NCBI GenBank assembly: GCA_018257865.1
Contig: JAEUBA010000012.1
Location: forward strand, 62,001-126,000
DNA from: Stereocaulon alpinum
Taxonomy: Eukaryota; Ascomycota; Lecanoromycetes; Lecanorales; Stereocaulaceae
Reading direction: 5' to 3'
Length of the DNA stretch: 64,000 nt
The notes beneath the pieces are model-generated. The model was not told where the DNA came from. It searched no databases and worked only from the letters and a program-made list of their open reading frames with translations. Shown here piece by piece: positions 9,563 to 20,585 of this stretch (positions are counted from its first letter, which is position 1; every line of letters starts with the position of its first letter). The position numbers and the translations under genes are program-made.

Positions 9563-10788
9563 ATGGCCTGCAAACGTGTGCCCACAATATTGCAAGCCGT
9601 ACCTTTTAGAAGGAAAAGCTATCAATGCTTTCAATGTCTCTATACAACTCGCAAAGCATCGACATTCGATGGCATGACAGAGCTATCAGAAGATGTTGAC
9701 CCTACCTCCTCTATGCAGACACCAGGTCCCTCAGAAGAGCACATCAAGCGATTCAATCCCATAGCACGAACTAAGCGTCGGAAAAACCAATTGCCACCTA
9801 GTCGGTCAGTCATCTCCATACAGCTCCACCCCTAACCCCCCTCCCTCCACAATCACGCCCCCCTTCCCTCTGAAAGCCCAACTAACACCACCCTCCCAGC
9901 TACGCCTTCCGCCCACCCCGCTACTACCGCGGTCCCCTCCACTCCCACCAACCCCCTCTCCCCTCCGACCCCTCCTCCCGCCTCTTCAAGCCCGGTCCTT
10001 TCTCCCTCACCCGCCTCGAACAAACCTACCACAGCACCCTAGCTCCCGACCTCCTAACCCTAATGTACACGCACCACCCCCCCGGCACCCTCCCCGGCCC
10101 CTCACCCCCCCGCCTCCGAGGCTGGGACGGCAGCTCCCCCTACCACAAAAACAGGCCCCTACGTGGACCACGAGGAACGCCCGTCCTCCGTCTCCTCCGG
10201 CGACCCATCACGTTCCGCAATATCCCGCGCCTGGAGAAAATAGTCGTGCATAGTTTCGTGGACGAAGCTGGGAGCGAAAGAGAACGCATACAAATTGCTG
10301 GCATGGTTATGCAAGCTATTACCAACGCTCGCGCAAAGGTCTACAACGCAAAGAAATCGATATCGGATTTCAATTTGCGGGAAGGGCATCCGTGCGCTGT
10401 GGGTGTAGAGTTGAGAGGCGAGGATATGTATGATTTCCTCGCGAAGGTTGTGGAGGTTGTGATGCCGAGGGTTAAGGATTATAAGGGCGTTAAGGGGACG
10501 AGTGGGGATAGTAGTGGGAATCTGAGCTTTGCGTTTACTCCTGCAGTTGTGGGGGCGTTTCCGGAGGTGGAGGTAAATTACGATGCGTGAGTAAATTCTT
10601 CTCCGGGTTTTGGTGTTGGGGGAGCGGAGTTTTGGGGGTGTTGACTTACGATTTGCGTGAATAGTTATCCGCCGAAGATGATTCCGCCAATTGATGTTAC
10701 GGTATGTACTACAGCTACGAACGACAAGGACGCGAGGTTGCTGTTGAGCTCCATGGGGATACCGTTCTACGGGAAGCATATAAATTAG
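9563..10788 (+). CDS. MRPL7: mitochondrial large-subunit ribosomal protein uL5m
   Basis: Three exons, 9563-9804, 9900-10586 and 10665-10788, give 350 residues. The start ATG at 9563 sits in a perfect CCACCATGG context. Introns of 95 and 78 nt have GTCAGT..CAG and GTGAGT..TAG borders. The N-terminus is basic (MACKRVPTILQAV), as for a mitochondrial presequence. The uL5 core follows in exon 2: NIPRLEKIVVHSFV, AITNARAKVYNAKKS, LREGHPCAVGVELRG and VMPRVKDYKGV, then FPEVEVNYDAYPP across the last splice and a C-terminal MGIPFYGK. It belongs to the mitoribosome central protuberance. Exon joins restore the conserved motifs exactly, so the model is strong. The proline-rich part of exon 2 (10060-10150) is unusually GC-rich. 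Confidence 0.93.
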
Positions 10789-11019
10789 CCATATAGAGGG
10801 TGCACAGCATTTGGCATCAGAGGCGAACTTCATATCTGGTACAAAAAGCATGTGCAAGATAGAAATGTATCAATTTCTTAGAAGTCTACTCTAAGCATGC
10901 ATAGTCACTAAACCACCAATGCCAATACTCCCCAAATAAACGCCAGCGCTATGCAGTGGTATCCCGTGCCATGATCCCAACGCCAAAATTCATGCTCCAA
11001 AACTTATGCTCGTGCAGAT

Positions 11020-13696
11020 TCACATAACAATGCACTCTCTATCGGGCTTACTCTCTTTCCTCCTCGCTTTATGAAGATGCTGATGCTCGCGATGCGCGAT
11101 ACGGCTTCTCTCCTTGGCCTCCTTCTTTAGCTTCGATCTATCAGAGGGCGTTTCGCTCTCAGCTACGAGAGGTGCGGGAGGCCCTGTTGCTCCTGTAGGT
11201 GGGTCTTTTACCTGTGATGGCGGCGCGTTGGCGATCTGAAGACTATCTTTCGAGCCTGCGTTGCTCTGAGGGACTACCTCTTTCTCTAGCCTGTCTCGTG
11301 ACATTCGACTTGCCAACCTCGACAGCGACGTGCTTAACCGCTTATCGTCAGCTCGACTGCTGGGTCTGCTTTTCGAGCCTGCCTTAGAAGTTTTTGAGCC
11401 CCGCCGTGACGCGGTGAGCGCATTTGGGCCATCAGTCTGCGAGCGGTCCATGTTTTGGGCGGACAAGAATTCGGATTTGGCACGGGTTGGGCTGCTGGCG
11501 CTGGTGTCCGAGAAAACTAAGCTCCCTCTCCTCTCATCTGTTATGCTTCTCCGGCCCCTGAAGCCATCGCTAGATAACGAAGTATCGGTGCTAGGCCGGC
11601 GAATCTCTACACTTGGCCTTTGTGTAACAGGTTGAGAGTCTTCGTTCGATGCATAGCTATCTCTGCCAGTTATGGAGACGCCAGCAACACCTGAGTCGAC
11701 CTTCGAGCTCGTATCTGACTCGGAGTAGGTGGGAGGTCTTTCGCCATCCTTAATGGAGGGTCTTTCACCGTCTGTAACACTCTCGGTCTCGTGATCCATG
11801 GGAATTACTTGGTAGAACAACAGGTACGGAGACTCTTCACGTAGAAATTGCTCGACGTTTGTGTAAACAACTCTCTCTTTTGCCAGGTCGTCAAAACGTA
11901 GCCATCTATCTTCACCCTCTTGATTCGGGTCAGGAGTACGAACCAAGCTGATATAATGACCAGATTCGGTGGAGAAACCTTGATGGCAAACAACAGACTG
12001 CAGAGAAAGTTTGAAGTTCCCAAACACCGGACCATCCTCGGACATCTTGTCGTCTTGGATAAAATGAGGCAGTCCAATTTCTAAAGGAATGTCGATATGG
12101 ATCTTTCGTTTCACTGGAGTACCATTTGGAAGGATTGAATATCTTTTGAGACAAATTCCAAGGATTGGCCTTGCAGAGGAAAAGTGTGCTGCTACTTGAG
12201 CGTCGTTCGCAGGCATGTTGTTAGTATACCAAGGTATTAATTTGAAGAATTGCCAAGCAGGCATCATGACCTCCTTTCTTACACGGCCCGTTTGAGGGCT
12301 GGGCTCTTCGATGGAAGGATACCCATCGGGCGTTCCTTTCTTCTCAGATATAAAACATTCTTGAATAAGGCTGGGCGCTCTCTTGCGTGTGAAAGGCGGT
12401 TTGATCGGTGAATCTGCTAGTGGGGACAGCATCATTGGCGAAGACGGTTCGGAAACATCACTAACTTCTGCGACCTCAATGTGTGATGCGTGGGCTTTCG
12501 TTGACTCCAGGGACTGGTGAGAGCGCATCGAGTTCAGAGTATTTCGCCGCTCGAGCTGGTCTAGATATCTTTTCACCTCAATATTGTTGTTGAAGTACAG
12601 TTCCAAGCACTCCTCAAGCGTAGCGACGTGCCCATCCGTGGGATCATCAGGTATAGCAAGCTCGAGAAGCCGTTCATTAACGAACTTGTGATCGTCACTG
12701 ACGTCTTCCTTTCCACTATGGTAGATGTCCATCTTGAGGGTGAGCAGTGGCAAAGCAAGGGTTGCGGTGATGAACGTAAAAGCTTCCGAGGCGTCTTGTT
12801 GGCAAACTTCGGCTGCTTCTTTCCATCCACAATTAGCCAATTGAAGCTGTATTTGCTTTGTCTGATCTCGAATTAGTTTCTCGGCAATCCTTATAGTATT
12901 TTGAGAATAGAACGTACTATGTCTGTAGTGATTAGCTTGCCCGCTCTGAGCGTATTGACCCACAGCCTGAGCAAAGTTGCCAGCTTTTTCCTCGGAGCAT
13001 CTTCGAAATTCTTATAGAGCATAGCCTCAAAACTTCCCAATCTTGCAAACATTGCGAAGAGCAATGCATCGAGGTAGCAAGTGACGCCTTCTCTGTTGAC
13101 GGCTCCAAGTAGCTTTATGTTGGGGTCGTAGCTTTGTATAATGCCTTCCTCGGAGTCTTCGAGGAGCACAAGAAGCTCATAGGCTTTGTCTGTATTCCCA
13201 CTGGCGTACGCGCCGTTGAGGACATATGCAATGTCAGCGTCCTTGAAATTTGTAATTCCAGCCCGAGCCAGGTGATGTCGGATGGATTTGACCTGTCGCC
13301 AATGAGCCCTTGTCCATCACACCGGACTGCTCGTAGACATACCTTCTTCTCGTCATCCTTCTCATATACACTTTTCTCGTCATCAGTGATGAAGAGGCCG
13401 TTGAGAGGCCCACCATTGGACTTAGGCTGTAGGAGTAATGCCCCACGGTCAGTACTTGAGCACTCGACTAACCCCCGTGAGGCTTGCAGACGTGGGGATC
13501 TCTTGGGTGCCAAGCTTGGAAATGCCAAAGACACAGAAGAAATAGAAGAGACAGAGCTGTGTCTTTTGCTCGACGAGGAAGAGGAGGCTTCTGAAGAGCG
13601 TGGAGGGGTTGTTGACAGAGAAGACATTACTTTTTGTTCTTGACTTCCATGCCGGTATTTGTCCCGCCGGCTGAGCAGTCTATTTATTTTACTCAT
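11020..13696 (-). CDS. ubiquitin carboxyl-terminal hydrolase (USP family) with C-terminal CaaX box
   Basis: Exons 13696-13343, 13241-12918 and 12861-11020 give 839 residues; introns of 101 and 56 nt are both phase 0. The second acceptor (ATCAG at 12864-12862) was chosen because it yields the conserved LITTDITKQIQ block. The Cys box NREGVTCYLDALLFAMF places the nucleophile at Cys173, the QQDASEAF block follows in exon 3, and the His box SGHYISLVR gives His528 with acidic partners in RFDD about 551. The N-terminus is Ser-rich; residues after about 600 are low-complexity and basic with many Ser. The last four residues are Cys-Ile-Val-Met before the stop, a consensus farnesylation box, which implies membrane attachment. 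The enzyme should remove ubiquitin; substrates are unknown. It resembles a filamentous-fungal USP group rather than a named yeast Ubp. Confidence 0.9.
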
Positions 13697-14143
13697 GCTA
13701 GTCCACTTATAATTGCTTGTTCGGAAAGGATGTGGATACAACAGGCAGGCGCTCTCAAGGATATATTCGTAAGCAGACGAAAAGCAAACAAGGCTCAGGG
13801 TGTCACGAATACAGATGGCTCTTGCGCCGTTTGTATGCGCGCAGTCGAGGTCTGCCGTTTGGTGTACGAGACATCGCTCTCTGAGAGTTTGTAGGATGTC
13901 GAGGCAATGGCAATTGCGTATTGGCGTGGGCGGGTGTTGTTGAAATGAGCGCCACGCCAAAGTGAAGCCCTGGGCTTCGCCTAGGAATCGAGGCCGAACA
14001 GGCGAAACTACCGATCTTTAGGGTGATGAATTAGGGCAACTTTCGCCTAGAAGCTCAACGTCTGTATTACAGTAACATTGTTTTAAAGCTCCGACTCTCA
14101 GTCTTCATAGATACACATCTGTTGTACTACCACGACGCTTATA
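13697..14143. other. intergenic, 0.45 kb, divergent promoters
   Basis: Shared upstream region of the deubiquitinase and the DUF1770-like gene. A minus-strand frame runs on upstream of the chosen deubiquitinase ATG, so a longer N-terminus cannot be excluded, but that part has no conserved features. Confidence 0.45.
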
Positions 14144-14819
14144 ATGTCTTCTGCCGTAGCAAACATAGCTTCTACAATTCAATCCGCCTCAATCAAGCAC
14201 CATCCCGACCCCGCCTACGACCTCAATCCCTCCACCGCTGCCTCGGAGAAACGTCCGGTATCCCCACACTCCGTCTCAAGCTCGGAAGCCAGTATCCCCG
14301 AGTATGTTCTCAAACCTACTCCACGGCGCTCGAATCTCCCACCACTCCCCGATCTCCGGTTCGAGCAGAGCTATCTAGCCAGCCTAGAGGGCGCAGAGAC
14401 ATATTGGAGGATAGCATGGATCACAGGGAGGGATCAAGTGCTGTTGCCGCTTGTGCAGGGGACGCTTTGGACGTTGGCATTGAGTGGATGGAGGTATTGG
14501 AACAAGGGTGCTGCTTTCAGTGGACAGAGCTTGGGCGCTAGGATTAGGAGGTGGTGGTGGGGAGTCAACAATTGGAAGTTTGAAGAGACTGCTAGTACTG
14601 GTACTGGTACCGGAGCTGGAGCTGGAGCTAGAGCTGGAGCTGGAGCTAGAGCTGGAGCTGGAGCTGGATCTAGATCTGCTGGTGTGTTGAACGACGAGAA
14701 GTTCGCGGAGCATATCGGCGATGTGAGTATCATGACTTGCCTAGAGAAGGCAAGAACAATGTGGCTGATGTGAAGAATAGTATTACTCTACACAATTTGG
14801 CTCTGGGGCTCGAGATTGA
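14144..14819 (+). CDS. fungal conserved protein, DUF1770-like
   Basis: Exons 14144-14722 and 14781-14819 give 205 residues; the 58-nt intron has GTGAGT..TAG borders and phase 0. A Ser/Pro-rich N-terminus precedes the most family-like part, LPDLRFEQSYLASL followed by ETYWRIAWITGRDQVLLPLVQG and a hydrophobic segment LWTLALSGWRYW (about residues 105-118) that could touch a membrane. After it comes an Ala/Gly/Arg repeat encoded by a GGAGCT hexanucleotide array (about residues 155-178). The short exon 2 supplies the end YYSTQFGSGARD. I recall this pattern from the ascomycete family DUF1770, whose function is unknown; that match rests on memory and was not searched. Confidence 0.75.
14594..14677 (+). 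repeat. coding GGAGCT/TACTGG hexanucleotide minisatellite
   Basis: A run of GGAGCT units with occasional AGAGCT variants at 14611-14666, preceded by TACTGG units. It lies in frame inside the DUF1770-like gene and encodes Gly-Ala/Arg-Ala repeats. Because the unit is six bases, expansions or contractions keep the reading frame. The array is open in several frames on both strands, which creates spurious ORFs. Confidence 0.9.
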
Positions 14820-15311
14820 CCTGCCACGACAGCTAAACTCGTATAATTGAAAATGACTCTGACAGGACGCTGAGGCCCAGTACCTGTGGGGACGATCAGG
14901 AAAAGGTACTTCTTCAAGGCTATTGGCCACTCTCAGCTGGCACTATCCTGATGGAATTGCCACATGTAATCGGGGCACAACGTGGCTCGAAAGCGCCATT
15001 TTCAGCACCGACTACGTTCTTAAGCATGGGGAGGGAGGATGTGCGGAGAAGTGGGTTGTTGCAAGAGATGCCGTTCAACAGCAACGGAGACTATGAGTAG
15101 TCTGGGAGGAAAGCAAGCTACCGAACCTCTGATAGTCACTTTATCCACAAGTTGCTAAGCTATGCGAGTATCTCAAAGCTGTTCATGCGAGCTTCGATCT
15201 ATCTAGCGCGCATGGATTGTGCAGTACTATGGCACAATGGTATCTCGAGAACCATGTAGATCTCTCCATAAGTCTTCTCGCATAAATTAGCACTCGACGA
15301 ATGCAACAGAG
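14820..15311. other. intergenic, 0.49 kb, convergent 3' regions
   Basis: Between the stops of the DUF1770-like gene and the WHIM-domain gene. I see no gene or repeat. Confidence 0.5.
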
Positions 15312-17511
15312 CTATCGCAGACCACCTGGCGGTGCTGACGAATGTTCGGGCTGAAGACCATCTTTGCATCCTTGTTCGTCCGGACTGTACAGCACACTTC
15401 GAGCAGTAACATTGACAGGTAGTCCGGCGAATGAAGCATCTTGTGGTGGGTTAGGTGCGTCATGAACAGGGTTCTTAGGACGGATTACAGGTTGATTCGT
15501 GTCAAAATGATTTCCGAAGTCAGAACGTATGCTTGGAGCTTGGTTCTTTTCCTTCGAGACAGCTAATCCATGCTGGGGTTCTTGAGTAGATGGAGGTTGA
15601 GTCATGTCTGAACTCCTGGCCGCAATATAAGGCACACTCGGTTGCAGGCTGCGGTCCTTAGAGATAGCCCGGTCTTTCTGCGTCTCCTCGGTAGACTGAG
15701 ACGAGTGACTCTTCAGGTACCGTAGCGAAACGACAAGGCTTTGTCGAACATCGTCCTCTTCCTCTCCGCTATCCTTGTCTTCTCCGTCACTCATATCAAC
15801 GTCCTCCGCTTCATCATCCTCAGCATGGTCGTCAGACTCGTCGTCTCCACCATCCCAGCCTCCGCTAGAAGCAGCATCACTTTCGTCATCCATTGAATCA
15901 AGTGAGTTGTAGCCTTCGATGTGCTTCCTTAAACGAGGCTTAGGTTGGAGTCCATTTTGCTGTACAGCCCGTCGAGGGCGACCACGGGAGACAGGTCCTT
16001 CCTCGTCGTCCTCGTCAGCGCCGTCCACAACGCCAATACTACGTGTTTCCAGAGAATCAGCCTGGCCACTTAGCATTGATTCGCCATATGCGCCTCCATG
16101 CCTCGATCTGACTTGCCGACCGCTGGCAGTAAAGGTTGGTCCGCTAGGCTCTACGGGTGTCGAATGGCCAGAGTTTCGGTTTGATCGTCTTGTTGAGAAA
16201 GCATCCGAAACTCCTTCTTCATCCGAATAGGTGTACTTCATCCGCTTCCCACGTGTTCGACCTTCATAGAGGGAGAAGCCAGGTTCTGGGCGTGTGAACT
16301 GAGCTTTACGGGCCAGGCGGTAGTCTCGACGTCTTCGTTTCTGCGACTACGTTAGAGCTCCTTAACACGCGCATTCTATTTGGGGAGTACCAACCTCCTC
16401 CGAGGCCTCAAAGCGAGGAATGGCAGCCATGATACGGTCCCGCAATCTCCGCCCAAGCAGGCTGCTCTCTTCTCCAAGGCGGTGGGCAACCTCTTTGACT
16501 TCATCGATGTCTCCTGCAACGCTTCGCCAAGTGTTATGTCTTAAAGTAGGATTACTCTCACGGTACAGTCTGAAATGCGTATCGTCCTGGCCCTCGATGA
16601 GCCAATACCTGCGTTTATCGCCATCTCTGCCCCAAGGCTGCACCGACAGAGGTTGATTAAGATCATCGTCCTGACGTGATCTCTTGTATGACTCCTTCAT
16701 GATAGCTTGGACCGCTTCCGAAGACCCAAGTGACCATATGATAAGCGCTTTGAGTAGAATGAGCTAGACAGCATTTGTCAGACATCGTCGTATATCCTAG
16801 TAAAGACGTTGATACGTACTCGTTCCTCAGGTGTCATTTTGTTAAAGCTTCCTCCACCATGAAGGGGGTTTTTGTTCTGCCACGCCGAAGGCCATTGACC
16901 GGCGTGCGTTTGAACTGCTTCTTCAAGAGCGCGTGTATAGTGGCCCTTTCTGCAAGTTGCATAAAGCGTACTTAGCTAGCTGTGCAGAGGATAGGCATGT
17001 GATTTGGTCGACAGAAGCGTGTCTGAGGTAGACTTGTTGGGAGACCTACTCGATGTCCTTCTTCCTATTCAGGACTAAGCCTAGGAGAGCACACAGTAGT
17101 CTCTCTACTTGGTCACCAGGTATTGGGTCCACCACACCGCCTTCAATGTCCTGAGGTCCGTAATGAGGAAGCGATTTTGAAAAGGCGTCGTTGAAGCGGG
17201 AACGAAAAATGCAAATGAACTGCGCGTCGAGTCAGTCAGCGCCATTGCATTACTCTGCGACACGCGCAAAATGGTGCAGAGTAGACTGTAGGATCTCCTC
17301 TACATACCGCGATGTCAGGGTTGTCCGCAAGAACGTATTCATGAGGCGGCGAAGGAGGTCGCTTTTTCTTGACCGGTGGGGACTTTGGGGTTGCACTTGA
17401 GCCATCTTTGGTGAAGTAATGCTCAAGCGTGCCTTTGGAGAGTGGGGCCGACGTGACATCTTCGTCACTCGTAAGTGAGGAAGAAAGGTCGGAGAGGTCT
17501 GAGGAAGACAT
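15312..17511 (-). CDS. DDT/WHIM-type chromatin protein, probable ISWI-complex accessory subunit
   Basis: Five exons (17511-17308, 17219-17050, 16949-16820, 16763-16395, 16340-15312) give 633 residues. A Ser-rich start MSSSDLSDLSS leads to PPSPPHEYVLADNPDIA and, across the first intron, FRSRFNDAF, the DDT-like segment GDQVERLLCALLGLVLNRKK and the WHIM1-like block FNKMTPEERLILLKALI. Exon 4 contains the WSD-like block DGDKRRYWLIEGQDD, where a tract around arginine-tyrosine-tryptophan is typical. The tail is acidic and basic low complexity with several nuclear-localisation-like RKR/KRRRR clusters. WHIM proteins link ISWI-type remodelling ATPases to nucleosomal linker DNA; fungal members act as accessory subunits. 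Splicing restores every block in frame. The exact orthologue (Itc1, Ioc3 or a filamentous-fungal IAF type) is unclear. Confidence 0.82.
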
Positions 17512-18949
17512 GCTGCTCTGAAAAGAGGCTAATATATCGGTTACGGAAGCCCCCAACTTTTGGTTGAAAAAGCGTGGAATTAGAAGCTCGAATTACACGA
17601 ACTTTAAGGGAGCGCGCTATTTGCGTCTAGTCCAGTGGACATGCTATCATTCCATGAATTGCTATATAATGTCCTCACAAACTGCACCATTGATTGCCAC
17701 TGATCCTGTCTTTGTAGTCATAAGCCGTAAGAAGTCGCCAGACAAGAGTTGCTGGGGTTCCAATGCGAATAATTAAATTCTGAGGCGATCCGCATGGAAG
17801 CCCAAAATGTAGGCTCCCAGCAAATGGGTAGAAACCGTCGACCCGTCACCTCCACCGCTCAATGCCACGGTTTATCCCGCTACCGTCAGCTTCATTGCCA
17901 TCTTGCGCGTATCTTCTTGTATTATATCTTGATCTGTGACCCGTACCAATTCGCGTCCGGCGGAGGGGGCGAAAGCTGCCAGGAATTCGGGGAGGGCTAA
18001 TCGCAAGATCGACTTCTTGCGACCGTAGCCCGGCTGGCGGCCCCAGAGCACCAAAGAGCAACAAGTCCATATTGGTGCAACCCTTTACAAAGGATTGCAC
18101 ATCCTTGTAGCATCTGTCCCATAAGATCTTATCAATAAGCAGTTTGACCATATCCATTAACGATAGCATTCTTATGGCATATGGCAGCTACCAAAACATG
18201 ATTTTGAGCCAACGAAGTAGACCGGAATCATTGTAATGTATACTGCAACATTGCAGCAATTTGAATTTTTGCTCTGACTTAGGAAGAGTAATTGATACGT
18301 CGCGGTACACAGAAAATTTTGCCGCACAACTAACAAACGGAAATCGTCGAGACAAAGGGAGCCACTCTTGAGAGTGCGGGATGCACAGAGCAGAGAGATT
18401 ACAGAAAAGTTTCATCATGGAAATCTTTATTGATGCGAAGCAGAGCCTAGTGAGTTGTTCTGATGGAACGCAAAAGCCGAATATGCTGCAAAGTGAACTG
18501 TCCCTCGTTGAGCGGCTAAATGCCGCTATTCAGCACACGTCCTTCACCACTGCTACCACATCACCTGACCCTAATAGCTGCAAGTGGTATCCCATGATGA
18601 CCAAAGGAAAGGTGTACGGATTAAAGACATTACCTTCTTCACAGGGCGCGAGCCTTAGTACGATTAAGGTAAGAGTCGACAAGCATCGTCCTCTTAGTAA
18701 TATCGATGCAATGTATACTCAATTACATCTAGATTACGTGGAGATGAAGCTGTGGAGTTAGGAAGCGCGAGATGAGGTTGCCTTGCGGCTCAAAATCTTA
18801 GCGCCACGCTAGTGTTCCTCAAGCGAGCACACAATTACGCTCTGGAACATCAACGACTTCAATCACCAGACACCGCAACCCTCTCCGGTCAGTACAAGCC
18901 TAAAGAATCCTTATAGATTGCTGCTGACAATCTCCAAGCGTATGCTAAG
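17512..18949. other. intergenic, 1.4 kb, divergent promoters; one doubtful ORF
   Basis: Upstream regions of the WHIM gene and RPL8. A 126-codon plus-strand frame at 18381-18761 has no recognised motif, no signal peptide and no clear homologous look, so I do not call it a gene. The 3' part is the RPL8 promoter. Confidence 0.4.
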
Positions 18950-19884
18950 ATGGGTCGAGTGATTCGCAATCAGAGGAAGGGTCGTGGGTCGATATTTAGT
19001 ATGACATCCATCACACACTCTCGACAGATGCATACTAATTGCCTCAAACAGCGGCCCACACTCGCCTGAACAAGGCTCCTGCGCAATTCAGAACCCTCGA
19101 CTTTGCAGAGAAGCACGGCTACATTCGAGGTGTTGTTAAAGACATAGTCCATGATCCAGGCCGCGGCGCACCTTTGGCCAAAGTCACCTTCCGCGATCCC
19201 TACCGCTTTAAGCTCCACACGGAAACTTTTATCGCCAATGAGGGCATGTACACTGGTCAATTCATCTACGCCGGCAAGAAAGCTACGCTTACCGTTGGAA
19301 ATGTCCTGCCTCTCGGTTCAGTGCCCGAAGGAACTGTGGTGACAAACGTCGAAGAGAAAATGGGCGATCGTGGTGTCCTTGGGAGAACTTCGGGCAATTA
19401 TGTTACGGTCATTGGTCACAATCCTGACGAGGGAAAGACAAGAGTCAAGCTGCCAAGTGGTGCCAAGAAGGTGATAAAAAGCAGTGCACGAGGCATGATC
19501 GGTATAGTTGCCGGAGGTGGACGAACAGATAAACCACTTTTGAGTATGTGTTGTTCTACATTGCAATATTCGGGAGGATTCAGAGTTGATTGAATCTGCA
19601 GAGGCTTCTCGCGCCAAGCATAAGTTTGCTGTCAAGCGCAATTCGTGGCCCAAGACTCGTGGTGTTGCCATGAATCCAGTCGATCATGTAAGCCTTTCCT
19701 TTGGGAACATGCTTGTCACCATGACACTGACGTACTTCCTGCACAGCCTCACGGTGGTGGTAATCATCAACATATCGGTAAAGCTTCGACAATTTCGAGA
19801 TACGCAGCACAAGGTCAAAAAGCAGGTCTCATTGCAGCCAGAAGGACTGGTCTGTTGCGTGGAACACAAAAGACGAAGGATTAG
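18950..19884 (+). CDS. RPL8: 60S ribosomal protein L8 (uL2)
   Basis: Four exons (18950-18998, 19052-19543, 19602-19687, 19747-19884) give 254 residues, the usual length of cytosolic uL2. The first exon is only 49 nt (MGRVIRNQRKGRGSIF), typical of highly expressed ribosomal genes with a 5' intron. Conserved segments include KHGYIRGVVKDIVHDPGRGA, GDRGVLGRTSGNYVTVIGHN, RGMIGIVAGGGRTDKPLL, VAMNPVDHPHGGGNHQHIG and the end LLRGTQKTKD. The invariant MNPVDHPHGGG motif, with the histidine near the peptidyl-transferase centre, is split by intron 3 between H and P and is restored exactly. Introns are 53, 58 and 59 nt. Confidence 0.98.
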
Positions 19885-20585
19885 ATTCAGGATGTTAGGC
19901 GTTTCGAATCCAGCGACTAGAAGCATTGCGTGCTTAGCTTGCAGCCAAATGCACCTTTTGCCTCGAAATCGAGCTTTTGTGATATTGTCCAACAATAATC
20001 ATGCCTTTGCATGTTACAATAGTGTGATACTTTGCAAAGGGGTAAATGACAAGAAAATCCAATGGTGTAAAGGGGAATTCAAGTTTTCGAAACAGCCACC
20101 AGAGCCAAGCGCTGAAACCTTCTTCCTTGCGTTTCACAGGTTCAAAGGAATTCCCCGAGCCTGTGAAATTGCTCTCCTAAGGAAGCCTCTCCACCCAAGC
20201 TTTGGCGTAGCCCCTTTTTGATCGACGCGTTGACATATTGCTATTCTCGGAGTCGTGAGACCCCCCATCGGGGAGGTGGAAATCACGACCGAAATGTGGG
20301 GTTAGCTCCGTATCGACTATTTTTATTGTCCTTGGAAGTTCCAATGGAATCAACAACTCTCCCAACTTCATTCTCCAACCTTGAAGACATTTCCTTTTTT
20401 GACCTGTCATTCGTTCACAGCCGTATCCAGAGCTCAAAGCTCCCAACCTTCATTCTAGCTGGGTCTTGCAACACCTACAGCTCGTAAGCACGACAATTAC
20501 TTGATCATTGCCCACCAACACATTCCGCAGATTTCAAGGACATCACCTCCCCACATCCTTCTCATAAGACCTCTCTTCCATCAAG
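19885..20585. other. intergenic, 0.7 kb
   Basis: RPL8 3' region and BAR-gene promoter. It contains a strong inverted repeat at 20252-20289, listed separately. The sequence just before 20586 is pyrimidine-rich, as in fungal promoters and leaders. No other gene was seen. Confidence 0.5.
20252..20289. repeat. imperfect inverted repeat / hairpin
   Basis: GTCGTGA at 20252-20258 pairs with TCACGAC at 20283-20289, and an inner C-run (20261-20266) can pair with GGGGAGG (20270-20276). It lies about 0.3 kb upstream of the BAR-domain start. It could be a promoter element, an RNA hairpin or chance. Confidence 0.6.

Noticed and set aside
10159..10857. 232-codon minus-strand frame opposite MRPL7
   Set aside because: The plus strand has the exact uL5m motifs and splice sites; the minus frame is a shadow.
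14484..14733. Repetitive Leu/Glu, Ser or Ala/Pro frames on both strands in the DUF1770-like gene
   Set aside because: Produced by the GGAGCT array, which is open in several frames.
18381..18761. 126-codon plus-strand frame before RPL8
   Set aside because: No family motif, no signal peptide and no splice partners; length is within chance for this region.
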